A stretch of DNA of 36,762 bases, from positions 1 to 36,762 of the forward strand of contig NZ_JAAHHW010000069.1 in the NCBI RefSeq assembly GCF_010692325.1, written 5' to 3'. The number at the start of each line of letters is the position of its first letter. Position 1 is the stretch's first letter. The stretch comes from Moorena sp. SIO3I8 (GTDB taxonomy: Bacteria > Cyanobacteriota > Cyanobacteriia > Cyanobacteriales > Coleofasciculaceae). The position numbers and the translations under genes were made by a program. Of the stretch, positions 25,644 to 35,119 are shown in pieces. Below the pieces are notes generated by a model. That model was not told where the DNA came from and did not search any database. It saw only the letters and a program-made list of their open reading frames with translations.

Positions 25644-26215
25644 GATACAAGTTTTTTAGATAACCAAAGAAGGATATGTGGGTGCGCTGATTTAAAAACC
25701 TTCAATAGCTCAGGTGTAATAGAAAATGCCAGCGTCATGTCTCCTAGGCAATGGCGTAAGGGGGATTCTGTGAAATCTCAGCTTTATAGAAAGTTTGAGT
25801 TGAATGGTATACCACTTGCCTTGGCTCCTTGATGATAGTTAACAGCGGACTTGGAAAAGGAGAAAGGGGAATCAGAGGAGATTGGTGTCGTCTCTTTCAC
25901 CCAGGCTACCTCTGATCAAGCAAAGGGAAGGGAGACAAGGGAAAACCATCAACAATGAACAACAATGAACAATTACCAGTCTCCGTCGCTATATGCCAGC
26001 TTAAGTTGGTAGCCTTCACCCATAACCTTTCACTTTTCACTTTAACTAAATCTCTAAGGCAAAAAAACCTTTAATTTAAAGAGAATGAAAAAAATATAAC
26101 TAGAAAATAAAAGAGTTTGTAAAGTTGCGGAATTTCCCGGTTTAGGGATTGAAAATTATGTCAATGTGCGTAAAGATTAATTTCGCCTAACTCCATCTTT
26201 GGGCGTATTCCCAAA
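25644..26215. other. gene-free region upstream of the histidine kinase
   Basis: About 570 bases with no convincing frame. It contains short direct repeats (CAACAATGAACAACAATGAACAATTACC near 25950-25978 in pieces; CTTTCACTTTTCACTTTAAC near 26027-26045) and becomes AT-rich from 26040. No promoter stands out. Confidence 0.4.
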
Positions 26216-29200
26216 ATGATTTTCATCGCAAAAGGATTCTGGCAACACTTAACTAATGTAGGTTTACTGACTTTGGTTTACCTTGGGCTGGCAAACTTAG
26301 TCCATGGATTGATTGGAGGGAATACATTAGTACCACCAGTTTGGTCTCCCACAGGAATTACCCAAGCAACCGTATTACTACTAAGGGAGCATCTTTGGTG
26401 GTTAACCGAACACCAAGGAGTTTTGCCATCGGTTTCTTGGGGACAATTTTTCTGGACTGTGTCGCCTCAGAGGTTCTGGCCAGTTTCTGGGATCACTGCT
26501 TTAGGCTATATCTTGTCAGTATTGCTCTCGATAGGATTGGCACTGTGGTGGCAGCTTCGTCCTTCCCTAGAACGGCGACGAGATGTATTGGGTTTCCTAG
26601 GGGTGTCGATGTTTGCCACACTCATCGCTCCGACTGTCAGTCTAACTCACTTACACCTGAGTGGTGAATTTGATGGTAGGAATTTCGGCTGGATGTGGTG
26701 GCAATGGTGGTTAGGGGACTTAATGGTGGTTTTAGTCGTAGTACCAGTGTTTTTAGTTTGGTGCTACCTAGTGAAGGAGTTGAAGGTTGGCAGGTTCAAG
26801 GTTGAGAAAGTTGAAGAGTCAACCCAAACTAACCTCCAACTGTCTAACCAACAACCGTTAACCCCTCAAGCAAGCATAAAGATAAAGCAAATTATTTTGG
26901 TAGCTATCTGGCTGATTTCACTCTTGACAGTGAGTTGGGGAGTGTTTGGGTCGGACATTGCGCCAGAAATGGCAACCTATCCCCTCGCCTGCTTGATATT
27001 TCCCTGGCTGATTTGGGCTGCCCTCCAATTTGGTCAACGCCTGACCACCCTAGGCTGCTTGATGGTATCGAGCATTGCCATTGTAGGAACCAGTTTGGGT
27101 ACCGGACCGTTTCTTGCCAGCACCGGGAACTTGAGCGAAGCAGTTCCCCTACTACAGGTTTTTATGATACTGATGGCGACAATCCCTTTATTCTTGGCAG
27201 CGACTACATCAGAACGAAACTCAGCAGCAGAGTTGTTGCGCTTAAGCGTTGCCAAATACCGCAGCATCTTCGAAAATGCTGTCGAGGGCATTTGTCAGAC
27301 CACACCTGACGGACGCTATATCAGTGCTAACCCCGCACTAGCGAGAATATATGGCTATCAATCACCGGAAGAACTCATAGCAAGTGTCACCGATATTGCC
27401 CACCAACTTTACGTTGATCCTCAACGACGGGCAGATTTGCTTCTACAGCTACAGGAAGATGGTGTTGTTTCAGGGTTTGAAGCACAGATTTATCAAAAAG
27501 ATGGTACTATAATTTGGATTTCCAAAAACGTGCGGGCTATCCGCGATAGTAGTAACTTTCTACTCTACTACGAAGCTACTGTTGAGGAGATCACAGAGCG
27601 CAAGCACGCTCAAGAGGCACTCCGTAACCAGAATGAACGGCTGGAACATCAATTTCAAGAGCGAACAGCTACCTTGAGGCAGCTCAATCGACAATTAATC
27701 GCGGAGGTTCTTGAACACAAGCGCATTGAGGATGCACTTAGGGAGAGTGAGGAACGGTTTGCTCTGGCTATTCAAGCTAACACCAACGGACTCTTTGAAA
27801 TCAACCTGAAAACCTATGATCATTACTACTCGCCCCAATTTCTCAGCCTGATTGGCTACCCATTGGATCAAGAGGGACCGACCATTAATGAATTACTGGC
27901 GCTGATTCATCTTGAGGATCAAGATCAGGTCAAAGCCATCCTAGATAACCTATGTGCTGGACGAAGTTCTCAGCGATGCAGCGCGGTCTTGGGGGTTTCC
28001 CCCATGAGCGACTGCATCAAGAAGTGGAAACAAAGGTTTCGTCTGCTGCGCAAAGATGGCTCAATTTCCTGGATTCTCTCGACTGGTCTAGTGATCTCAG
28101 ATGATCAAGGTAAAGTGGTTCGTCTAGTCGGTACCTTTACTGACATTACTGATAGCCAGAGAGTTAAAGCCTTATTAGCTGGACAAAATCGTATCCTGGA
28201 AATGATTACCCAGTGGGAGAAGCTGCCAGATGTACTAGACCAACTGGCTCGATTGATTGAGCAGCAATTTCCCAAAATTAGGTGTGCCTTCTTCCTGGTG
28301 GACAAAAATGGGGTTAATTTGCGTTATACTGCCGCTCCCAGCCTTCCAGAATCCTACATTCAGGGGATTGATGGTATGGTTATTGGTCCATATATGGGTT
28401 GCTGTGGCACTGCCGCCTATTGGCGAGAACCGGTCATGGTTAAGGATATTGCCACTCATCCCTTGTGTCGAAGTATAAGGGATTTGGCACTTTGCCACAA
28501 TCTCAGAGGGTGTTGGTCTATCCCGATTTTGTCCACTCAAGGGACGGTGCTAGGCACCTTCTCAACCTATTACACTGAACCTCATACCCCAAACCGCGAA
28601 GAGCAAGAACTGGCGGATAAGGCCACCCAACTCGCTAGAATTGCCATTGAGCGCTCTGTGGCACAGGAGGATGTGCTCCGTACAAATGCCATGCTCAAAG
28701 CGCAACAAGAAGCTGCCATTGATGGAATTTTAGTGGTTGATGAAAATTTTCGGGTGGTTTCCTACAACCACCGTTTCTGTGACTTGTGGCAGACTCCAGA
28801 ACAGTTGTTTCAAGCCAATCATATTAAAGAATTGCTCAAGCAGGTGAGTTCTCAACTGAACCATCCCGAAGAATTTCTGGCTCAGGTGGACTATCTTCAG
28901 GCTCATCCCAAAACAACGAACTACGATGAACTTTTAATCAAGGATGGGCGTATTTTTGACTTTTATTCAGCACCAGTGCTTACCAGTGGTGGGGATTACT
29001 ATGGTAGAATCTTCTGTAACCGAGATATCACTGAACGCAAGCTATCAGAGGCAAAACTACGGCAGGCGGAACAGAAGTATCGCAAATTAGTTGAGTCAGC
29101 TGGTGATGCCATTCTGATGGCAGATGCGGAAACCGGAATCATCCTGGAAGCCAATCAGATGGCGGAACAGATGCTGGGCCGTGGGAGATCTGAAATTATT

Positions 29201-30478
29201 GGGTTACATCAGAGTAAGATTATTCCACGAGAACGATTCAAAGCCTACTCCCAAATTTTCCAGCAACATGTGGAGGCAGGGGGTGTATTTCAAGTAGAAC
29301 TGGAATTACTGCATCAAGTTGGTACAACCGTGCCTGTAGAAGTTAGTGGGACTACTTTAGAGCTGCAAGGGAAGACAGTTGTGCAGGGAATTTTTCGAGA
29401 CATTAGCGATCGCAAACAGGCAGAACAGGCGTTGAAGCAGGCTAAAGTTGAGGCGGAAGTAGCCAATCGGGCTAAGAGTCAATTTTTAGCCAACATGAGC
29501 CATGAATTACGTACCCCCCTTAACGGAATTTTAGGTTATGCCCAAATCCTCCAAGAGGAACCTAATCTGAGCGCTACGCAAAAAGAGCAGCTGAGTATTA
29601 TTCAGCAAAGTGGTCAGCATCTGTTAACCCTACTCAATGACATCCTGGATCTATCAAAAATCGAAGCCAGAAAAATGGAACTGGATGTCAGAGATTTTCA
29701 GTTTCCCAAGTTTCTGGAAGGTATTGTGGAAATTGTGGTGATCAGTGCTAAACAAAAAAACATTTCATTCCGTTACGAATTCCTTTCGCCCCTCCCTGAA
29801 TTTGTCAAGGGTGATGAAATAAGACTGCGACAAGTTCTGATGAACCTTTTGGGAAATGCTGTCAAATTTACAGATACTGGCGAGGTAACGTTTAAAGTTG
29901 GTTATTTGGGGTGTTCAGAGTTGAACGTTGATCGGTCTTTAACCGAAAAGCAAGGTACTCAAAAAATGCGCTTTGTCATAGCAGACACTGGCATTGGTAT
30001 CCCACCAAAACAACTAGCAGAAATATTTTTGCCATTCCATCAAGTGGGTAACACTGACCGTCAGGTTAATGGTACAGGCTTAGGACTATCGATTAGTAAA
30101 CGTTTAGCGGAATTAATGGGTAGTGAATTAAAGGTTAAAAGCACTGTAGGTCAAGGTAGTATTTTTTGGCTAGATTTAGATTTACCAGATGTTTCCCAGG
30201 AACAACAAGGAGGACAAGGAATTGTAGAATCCACTAAGGAAGAGAAAGCTGAAGAGGTTATGCCTGTAGCGCCATCGCCAGAGAAAATCTCCGTTCTGTA
30301 TGAACTCGCCATCATCGGTGATATTAGAGGGATCCAAGAGGAAGCTAATTTGATTGAACAGTTGGATGATAAATTCATCCCCTTTGCTCAAAATTTGCGT
30401 CAATTATCAAAAGGCTTTCAAGAAAGACAAATACTGGAATTTGTGGGCCAGTACATGGATAAAAAATACCGCGAATAA
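26216..30478 (+). CDS. MASE1-PAS-PAS-GAF-PAS-PAS sensor histidine kinase
   Basis: A 1420-residue membrane sensor. The N-terminus (about 1-335) is a MASE1-type domain with about eight helices and landmarks PPVWSPTGITQA and WWQWWLGDLMVVLVVVPVF. Then follow PAS1 (348-460, YRSIFENAVEGICQTTPDG), PAS2 (512-643), GAF (655-815, Cys-rich MGCCGTAAYW), PAS3 (825-936), PAS4 (951-1060), HisKA with phospho-acceptor H1096 (SQFLANMSHELRTPLNGIL), and HATPase_c (about 1190-1325: LLGNAVKF, DTGIGIPP, GTGLGLSISK). A helical tail of about 65 residues follows (ELAIIGDIRGIQEEAN), seen in many cyanobacterial hybrid kinases. No receiver domain is attached. The next gene begins with one, so that protein is the likely phosphotransfer target. 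Confidence 0.93.
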   Translation: MIFIAKGFWQHLTNVGLLTLVYLGLANLVHGLIGGNTLVPPVWSPTGITQATVLLLREHLWWLTEHQGVLPSVSWGQFFWTVSPQRFWPVSGITALGYILSVLLSIGLALWWQLRPSLERRRDVLGFLGVSMFATLIAPTVSLTHLHLSGEFDGRNFGWMWWQWWLGDLMVVLVVVPVFLVWCYLVKELKVGRFKVEKVEESTQTNLQLSNQQPLTPQASIKIKQIILVAIWLISLLTVSWGVFGSDIAPEMATYPLACLIFPWLIWAALQFGQRLTTLGCLMVSSIAIVGTSLGTGPFLASTGNLSEAVPLLQVFMILMATIPLFLAATTSERNSAAELLRLSVAKYRSIFENAVEGICQTTPDGRYISANPALARIYGYQSPEELIASVTDIAHQLYVDPQRRADLLLQLQEDGVVSGFEAQIYQKDGTIIWISKNVRAIRDSSNFLLYYEATVEEITERKHAQEALRNQNERLEHQFQERTATLRQLNRQLIAEVLEHKRIEDALRESEERFALAIQANTNGLFEINLKTYDHYYSPQFLSLIGYPLDQEGPTINELLALIHLEDQDQVKAILDNLCAGRSSQRCSAVLGVSPMSDCIKKWKQRFRLLRKDGSISWILSTGLVISDDQGKVVRLVGTFTDITDSQRVKALLAGQNRILEMITQWEKLPDVLDQLARLIEQQFPKIRCAFFLVDKNGVNLRYTAAPSLPESYIQGIDGMVIGPYMGCCGTAAYWREPVMVKDIATHPLCRSIRDLALCHNLRGCWSIPILSTQGTVLGTFSTYYTEPHTPNREEQELADKATQLARIAIERSVAQEDVLRTNAMLKAQQEAAIDGILVVDENFRVVSYNHRFCDLWQTPEQLFQANHIKELLKQVSSQLNHPEEFLAQVDYLQAHPKTTNYDELLIKDGRIFDFYSAPVLTSGGDYYGRIFCNRDITERKLSEAKLRQAEQKYRKLVESAGDAILMADAETGIILEANQMAEQMLGRGRSEIIGLHQSKIIPRERFKAYSQIFQQHVEAGGVFQVELELLHQVGTTVPVEVSGTTLELQGKTVVQGIFRDISDRKQAEQALKQAKVEAEVANRAKSQFLANMSHELRTPLNGILGYAQILQEEPNLSATQKEQLSIIQQSGQHLLTLLNDILDLSKIEARKMELDVRDFQFPKFLEGIVEIVVISAKQKNISFRYEFLSPLPEFVKGDEIRLRQVLMNLLGNAVKFTDTGEVTFKVGYLGCSELNVDRSLTEKQGTQKMRFVIADTGIGIPPKQLAEIFLPFHQVGNTDRQVNGTGLGLSISKRLAELMGSELKVKSTVGQGSIFWLDLDLPDVSQEQQGGQGIVESTKEEKAEEVMPVAPSPEKISVLYELAIIGDIRGIQEEANLIEQLDDKFIPFAQNLRQLSKGFQERQILEFVGQYMDKKYRE

Positions 30479-30726
30479 CCTCGTAAACCAAATAATTTAA
30501 AAAATAGATAAACTGAGTTGAAATAAAATACAAAAATTTTGTAAAATCAAGCCATTAAAATGATTGTTTAATCCAGAAATAATTTATTATATTTTTAGGG
30601 GTGTATTTTGAAGGTTTATTTTAAAATGTCAATAACTATTTTTTTGGGGAGATGATATCCGATTAGTTTGACTTTTAGAATTAGCCATTGATTAGCGACA
30701 AACCCCAATAACGAGTTCATGTGATT

Positions 30727-32277
30727 ATGAATATTTCCTCAGTAACTCAAACTAATAATTATTCCTCTTCCAGGAAAATTACCCTAACTGAGAGCTATAA
30801 CAAAATTGGCTATAAAGGTGTAATTGTGATTGTTGATGATAGTCCGACTAATTTAGGGGTGATGTTTGAGTTGTTGAGCAATTCTGGCTTCAAAGTCTTA
30901 GTCGCTCAAGATGGCTATAGTGCCCTCCAGAAAGTCAACTATACTCAACCGGATCTAATCTTACTGGATATTATGATGCCCGGAATTGATGGGTTTGAAA
31001 CTTGCCGTCGCTTGAAAGCTCAAGAGTCAACTAGAGACATCCCAGTTATTTTTCTGACGGCTCGTACTGATACTCTCGAAAAAGTTAAAGGTTTCAAACT
31101 CGGTGCAGTAGATTATCTCACCAAACCAGTGCAGCAGGAAGAAGTAAGAGCGAGAGTCAACACTCACTTGAAACTCGGGCGTTTACAAAAGCAACTACAA
31201 GAACAAAATTTTCAACTTCAACAGGAAATCAAGCAGAAACAAGAAGCTGAGCATAAATATCGCAGTATATTTGAAAATGCCACTGAAGGCATTTTTCAAG
31301 TTACACCAGAAGGACAATTTATCACCGCTAATCCAGCACTCGCAAGTATTTTGGGCTATCAGTCGCCAAAAGAACTGATTAATCAAGTCACCGATATTGG
31401 GACACAACTCTACCTCGAACCGATGCGTCGTGACGATATATTAGCCCTAATCCACAAAGAAGAAACCTTATCAGACGTTGAGTCCGAGGTCTATCGGAAA
31501 GATGGTATGGTAATTTGGATTTCGGAAAATATACGAGCAGTCAGAGACAATTTTGGTGATTTACTCTACTACGAAGGGACAGTTAGCGACATTACAGAGC
31601 GAAAAAAATATGAAGATGAACTTCGTCGTGCCCGAACCCAAGCTGAGCTTTTGCTGCTTAATATCTTGCCCCAACCGGTTGCAGAACAGTTAAAAAAAGG
31701 AGAACGTACCCTGGCAGAAAGTTTTGAAGATGTAACTGTTTTGTTTGCTGATTTAGTTGACTTTACCAAACTATCAACCCAAACCTCTCCCACCGAACTG
31801 GTCGAAATTCTGAATGTAATTTTTTCAGAGTTTGACCAACTAGCTGAGGAGCATGGTGTGGAAAAAATTAAGACGATTGGTGATGCTTATATGGCTGTTG
31901 CCGGTCTGCCAAAACCCTGCAAGTATCATGCGGACGCGATCGCTAAAATGGCATTGGATATGCAAAAATTAATTGCCCAGTACAATGCTCAAACGAATCA
32001 AAATTTCCGTCTCAGGATTGGCATCAACAGTGGACCAGTGGTGGCTGGGGTAATTGGAATCAAAAAATTCAGCTATGATTTGTGGGGTGATACGGTAAAT
32101 ATGGCTAGCCGTATGGAATCTCAGGGTATACCAGGTGGCATTCAGGTTACAGGTACAACATATGAAAAATTAAAAGATAAGTACCTGTTTGATAAACGGG
32201 AACCGTTTGAAGTCAAAGGCAAAGGGAAAATGACTACTTATCTGCTCACAGGTCCATTAGCAATGGGTAATGGGTAA
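30727..32277 (+). CDS. receiver-PAS-adenylate cyclase (class III)
   Basis: Numbered from the GTG at 30721 (ATG at 30727 is preferred as start), the protein has 518 residues. A receiver domain (about 33-150) has DD39-40, phospho-acceptor D83 in LLDIMMPGIDGFE and the conserved YLTKP. A short coiled coil follows, then PAS (about 180-300), then a class III cyclase domain. There VTVLFADLVDFTKLS and IKTIGDAYMAVAG supply the two metal-binding Asp, YDLWGDTVNMASRME supplies the base-binding Asp, Asn and Arg, and the Lys of EKIKTIGD completes the ATP-specific set, so the product should be cAMP. The PAS domain closely resembles PAS1 of the upstream kinase. The last residues and stop lie inside an AATGGGT repeat. 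Confidence 0.93.
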   Translation: MNISSVTQTNNYSSSRKITLTESYNKIGYKGVIVIVDDSPTNLGVMFELLSNSGFKVLVAQDGYSALQKVNYTQPDLILLDIMMPGIDGFETCRRLKAQESTRDIPVIFLTARTDTLEKVKGFKLGAVDYLTKPVQQEEVRARVNTHLKLGRLQKQLQEQNFQLQQEIKQKQEAEHKYRSIFENATEGIFQVTPEGQFITANPALASILGYQSPKELINQVTDIGTQLYLEPMRRDDILALIHKEETLSDVESEVYRKDGMVIWISENIRAVRDNFGDLLYYEGTVSDITERKKYEDELRRARTQAELLLLNILPQPVAEQLKKGERTLAESFEDVTVLFADLVDFTKLSTQTSPTELVEILNVIFSEFDQLAEEHGVEKIKTIGDAYMAVAGLPKPCKYHADAIAKMALDMQKLIAQYNAQTNQNFRLRIGINSGPVVAGVIGIKKFSYDLWGDTVNMASRMESQGIPGGIQVTGTTYEKLKDKYLFDKREPFEVKGKGKMTTYLLTGPLAMGNG

Positions 32278-32293
32278 TGGGTAATGGGTAATT
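32262..32293. repeat. AATGGGT heptamer repeat that contains a gene's stop codon
   Basis: Four and a half copies of AATGGGT. The cyclase frame enters it as AMGNG and ends at the TAA formed by the repeat unit itself (32275-32277). Because 7 is not a multiple of 3, a change in copy number would alter the last residues and the stop position. Confidence 0.85.
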
Positions 32294-32453
32294 GACCTAA
32301 CTATACATGAGTTGACCCTTGACGGATTTCTTTAGTTCAGCCTTTAGATCAGCAGTTTAGCAACACCCTAAATTAAACTAACCCATGGAAAAATAACCCA
32401 GATTGAGCAACCTGTGCTACTATCTGGGAAAATCCTCCTAGCTGAGATCACCA

Positions 32454-32951
32454 ATGGGTAAGGTTCTGGTGTTAAACGCCTCCTATGAGCCGCTCAACAT
32501 CACCAACTGGCGACGGGCGGTTGTGTTGTTGATCAAGGGTAAGGCAGAGCGTATCGAACATAACGGCAAATACGTTTACGCAGATTTTCCACTGCCTACA
32601 GTGATTAGACTGCGCCATTACGTCCGGGTACCCTACAAAGAGATTCCCCTTACCCGTCGTAACATCCTGCACCGTGATGGTCACTCTTGTCAATACTGCG
32701 GTTACAGTGGTGATGACTTAACGTTAGATCATGTAATTCCTCGTTCTCGCCATGGAGGTGACTCCTGGGAAAATCTTGTTACAGCTTGCGTGCGCTGCAA
32801 CGTCAAAAAAGGGAATCGCACCCCTAAAGAAGCCAACATGATGTTGCGAACCCAACCCCGGAGACCTTATAGTAGTCTCCACTTTGAAATTGCTAAAGAC
32901 TTAAAAACTGGACGGCATCAGGAGTGGCGGAAGTATGTGATTGGTGCTTAG
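32454..32951 (+). CDS. HNH endonuclease domain protein
   Basis: A 165-residue basic protein of a type conserved across cyanobacteria. The N-terminal half (VLVLNASYEPLNITNWRRAV) is the usual lead-in, followed by a zinc-ribbon HNH: C79 and C82 (CQYCG), D92-H93 in LDHVIPRSRHGG, N107, C112 and C115 (CVRCNVKKGN). The catalytic His and metal ligands are present, so nuclease activity is plausible. Its biological job is unknown; universal presence and absence of a partner immunity or mobile gene suggest housekeeping DNA work and not selfish homing (inference). Unrelated in layout to the IscB at the right edge, apart from the shared HNH fold. Confidence 0.9.
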   Translation: MGKVLVLNASYEPLNITNWRRAVVLLIKGKAERIEHNGKYVYADFPLPTVIRLRHYVRVPYKEIPLTRRNILHRDGHSCQYCGYSGDDLTLDHVIPRSRHGGDSWENLVTACVRCNVKKGNRTPKEANMMLRTQPRRPYSSLHFEIAKDLKTGRHQEWRKYVIGA

Positions 32952-32997
32952 TCCGCTAATTCATCCCACGATTAATGAAGCCAAAAGGGGGTTGAGC

Positions 32998-33082
32998 AAT
33001 GGCTAATGAGTAATGGCTAATGAGTAATGACCAATGGCTAATCACCAATGGCTAATGACTAATGACTCATAACTAATGACTA
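32998..33082. repeat. TAATGAC/TAATGGC heptamer tract overlapping a start codon
   Basis: About eleven imperfect 7-base units (GGCTAAT, GAGTAAT, GACCAAT, GACTAAT) run between the HNH gene and the NrnA-like gene. The ATG of the latter (33076) is the ATG of one repeat unit. Confidence 0.85.
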
Positions 33083-34323
33083 ACAATTTACTTAACAGTG
33101 GTGCATCTAGCTTAGATTCAGAACAGGTTGATGCTAAAGCGCAACCGTCATCTACTCAAGATGTAAATCCTTCCGTGGGAAATTCCCAAACAACAAGGCG
33201 GCAGTCTACATCAGGTTCAAAAGTACATTCAAAAGTACAACAGTTCCAAGAGACTCTAGAGCGTCATCAAAATGAGCGGCAACTGATCATCCTACAAGAT
33301 TTCCCTGACCCAGATGCTCTCTCTAGCGCTTGGGCTTACCAGCTGATTGCCCAGGAGTATAATATCCAATGCGATATTGTCTATGCTGGGACCCTCTCTC
33401 ACCAGGAAAACATTGCCCTGGTTAAGCTGACTGGTTTACCAGCCAAACGCTCCAGTGTCGAGACCACAAAAAATCAAGATTTATCGGTGTATCAGGGCTA
33501 TGTGCTGATTGATAACCAGGGTACAACCACCCAGCTATTACCGATTGTTACCAAGGCGAATATTCCTCTAATTGCCATCTTTGATCATCACAGTAGTCAA
33601 GGGGAGTGGAAAGCAGAATTTATTGACCTTCGTCCTCAAGCAAGAGCCACCGCGACGCTATTAACCCATTACCTTCAGGCTGGGTTACTACAGCTCGATA
33701 GTAGCATTAGTGAACATATCAAATGTGCGACAGCTTTGATGCATGGTCTGCGCTCTGATACTAATATGCTGATGCAGGCTCAGGAAGAGGATTTCTTGGC
33801 AGCTGGATATCTGAGCCGCTTCTATGACACTCAACTCCTTAACGCTATACTCAAGACATCTCGATCTCGTCGAGTGATGGATGTTATTGAGCGATCGCTT
33901 AAATATCGCATTCTCCAAGATAACTTCTCTATGGCTGGTGTGGGCTATCTTCGCTATGAAGACCGGGATGCTATTCCCCAAGCTGCTGACTTTTTAGTTA
34001 CTGAAGAAAATGTTCACACTGCTGTGGTTTATGGGATTGTTTACGATGAAGACCAAGAATTAGAAGTGGTGATTGGTTCCTTGAGAACCAATAAGTTAAC
34101 CCTCGACCCTGATGAATTTATCAAAGAAGCTTTCGGTCAAGACAGTCATGGGCGTTTCTTTGGTGGTGGACGCATGATGGCTGGTGGCTTTGAAATTCCG
34201 ACGGGATTCTTGAGTAGTTTTAATGACAAATCCGACTATGCCAAGCTCAAGTGGGAAGTGTTTGATACCCAAGTCAAGCAAAAACTACTGCGATTAGTTA
34301 ATCCCCAGGATACTGTTATCTAA
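33076..34323 (+). CDS. DHH/DHHA1 phosphoesterase, NrnA-like oligoribonuclease / pAp phosphatase
   Basis: A 415-residue protein. After a polar, Ser/Gln-rich 55-residue N-terminus that looks disordered comes the DHH domain: LQDFPDPDALSSAW with metal-binding D78 and D80, YVLIDNQG, and the namesake FDHHSS (170-172). The DHHA1 substrate-binding domain ends with GGGRMMAGGFEIPTG. Such proteins degrade short RNA fragments and dephosphorylate 3'-phosphoadenosine 5'-phosphate. All metal ligands are visible. The disordered N-terminus starts in a heptamer repeat, so the true start might be further in, but no later ATG precedes the domain at a natural place. Confidence 0.88.
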   Translation: MTNNLLNSGASSLDSEQVDAKAQPSSTQDVNPSVGNSQTTRRQSTSGSKVHSKVQQFQETLERHQNERQLIILQDFPDPDALSSAWAYQLIAQEYNIQCDIVYAGTLSHQENIALVKLTGLPAKRSSVETTKNQDLSVYQGYVLIDNQGTTTQLLPIVTKANIPLIAIFDHHSSQGEWKAEFIDLRPQARATATLLTHYLQAGLLQLDSSISEHIKCATALMHGLRSDTNMLMQAQEEDFLAAGYLSRFYDTQLLNAILKTSRSRRVMDVIERSLKYRILQDNFSMAGVGYLRYEDRDAIPQAADFLVTEENVHTAVVYGIVYDEDQELEVVIGSLRTNKLTLDPDEFIKEAFGQDSHGRFFGGGRMMAGGFEIPTGFLSSFNDKSDYAKLKWEVFDTQVKQKLLRLVNPQDTVI

Positions 34324-34331
34324 ACTCACAT

Positions 34332-34452
34332 CTTGCACCATTCTCAATAAGCTTGGTTCATGTAGGGTGGGCAGTGCACCAGACAGATAATGAACCTTGC
34401 AAAGCGCGTTGGTAGGCACTGCCCACCCGAAGATTAATGACAATGGTGCAAG
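34332..34452. repeat. 121-bp nested palindrome, MITE-like
   Basis: Outer arms CTTGCACCATT (34332-34342) and AATGGTGCAAG (34442-34452) enclose GGTTCAT/ATGAACC and then GGGTGGGCAGTGC (34365-34377) / GCACTGCCCACCC (34416-34428), all perfect. It lies between nrnA-like and sixA genes. The GGGTGGGCA palindrome is a word I recall as widely dispersed in cyanobacterial genomes. Confidence 0.7.
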
Positions 34453-34542
34453 TACTCAGTAAACTAACTAATACCAACTGATGAACTCAGGAGTATTTTC
34501 AGTGTAGCGATCGCATTTTAAGCGAATCTCAACCATCAGCCC

Positions 34543-35040
34543 ATGGAACTCTACTTAATTCGCCACGGTATTGCTGCTGAGCGAGGCACCTACAACAACG
34601 ATCGAGAGCGGCCACTGACCAAAATTGGCCATGAAAAAACTAGTAAAGTAGCAAAGGAGCTCCATAAACGAGGGCTAAACTTTGACCTAATCTTGACTAG
34701 TCCATTGGTCAGAGCTAAGGAAACCGCTGCTATCCTCCAAGATGTTGGTTTAGGCTCATTGGTTGAAGAGTCAGAGAGTCTCGCTCCTGAGGGAGACATT
34801 CACCAATGGCTCAGCTGGCTACAGCAGAGGTGGAGAAAGACTAATGCTCAAAGACGTTTGGCTCTAGTTGGTCATCAACCGGATTTAGCGAATTGGGCGG
34901 AAATGTTGGTGTGGGGAGTATCCAATCAAAAACTAGTGCTCAAAAAAGCTGGAGTAATTGGGTTAAAGCTTCCTAATACTGGGAAGCCCTTCGGTCGCAG
35001 TGAGCTATTCTTGCTGACCTCACCTAAGTGGTTAGTATAG
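34543..35040 (+). CDS. sixA: phosphohistidine phosphatase SixA
   Basis: A 165-residue histidine phosphatase. MELYLIRHGIAAERG has the RHG signature with nucleophile H8. LTSPLVRAKETAAIL carries the second Arg, and LALVGHQPDL the second catalytic His. SixA removes phosphate from phosphohistidine in Hpt domains or phosphotransferase proteins. Length is right for the family. A GCGATCGC (HIP1) site lies about 36 bases upstream. It is the last chromosomal-type gene before the IscB element. Confidence 0.93.
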   Translation: MELYLIRHGIAAERGTYNNDRERPLTKIGHEKTSKVAKELHKRGLNFDLILTSPLVRAKETAAILQDVGLGSLVEESESLAPEGDIHQWLSWLQQRWRKTNAQRRLALVGHQPDLANWAEMLVWGVSNQKLVLKKAGVIGLKLPNTGKPFGRSELFLLTSPKWLV

Positions 35041-35107
35041 CCATCTTTCAGGGTTGATGGTGTTCGGAATCTCCCCCCATTCATGGGTCAGAGAAGTCAA
35101 AGAGTGC

Positions 35108-35113
35108 TATAAT
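35108..35113 (+). promoter_or_regulatory. TATAAT -10 box candidate for the omega-RNA/iscB transcript
   Basis: A perfect TATAAT, followed within ten bases by the start of the structured region. No good -35 box is visible at the usual distance (TCATGG near 35081). Transcription would begin near 35120. Confidence 0.4.
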
Positions 35114-35119
35114 ATAGTC

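Noticed and set aside
32998-33082. Regular repeats that could suggest a CRISPR array
   Set aside because: The units are 7 bases long, directly adjacent and without spacers. The same holds for all other tandem repeats in the window.
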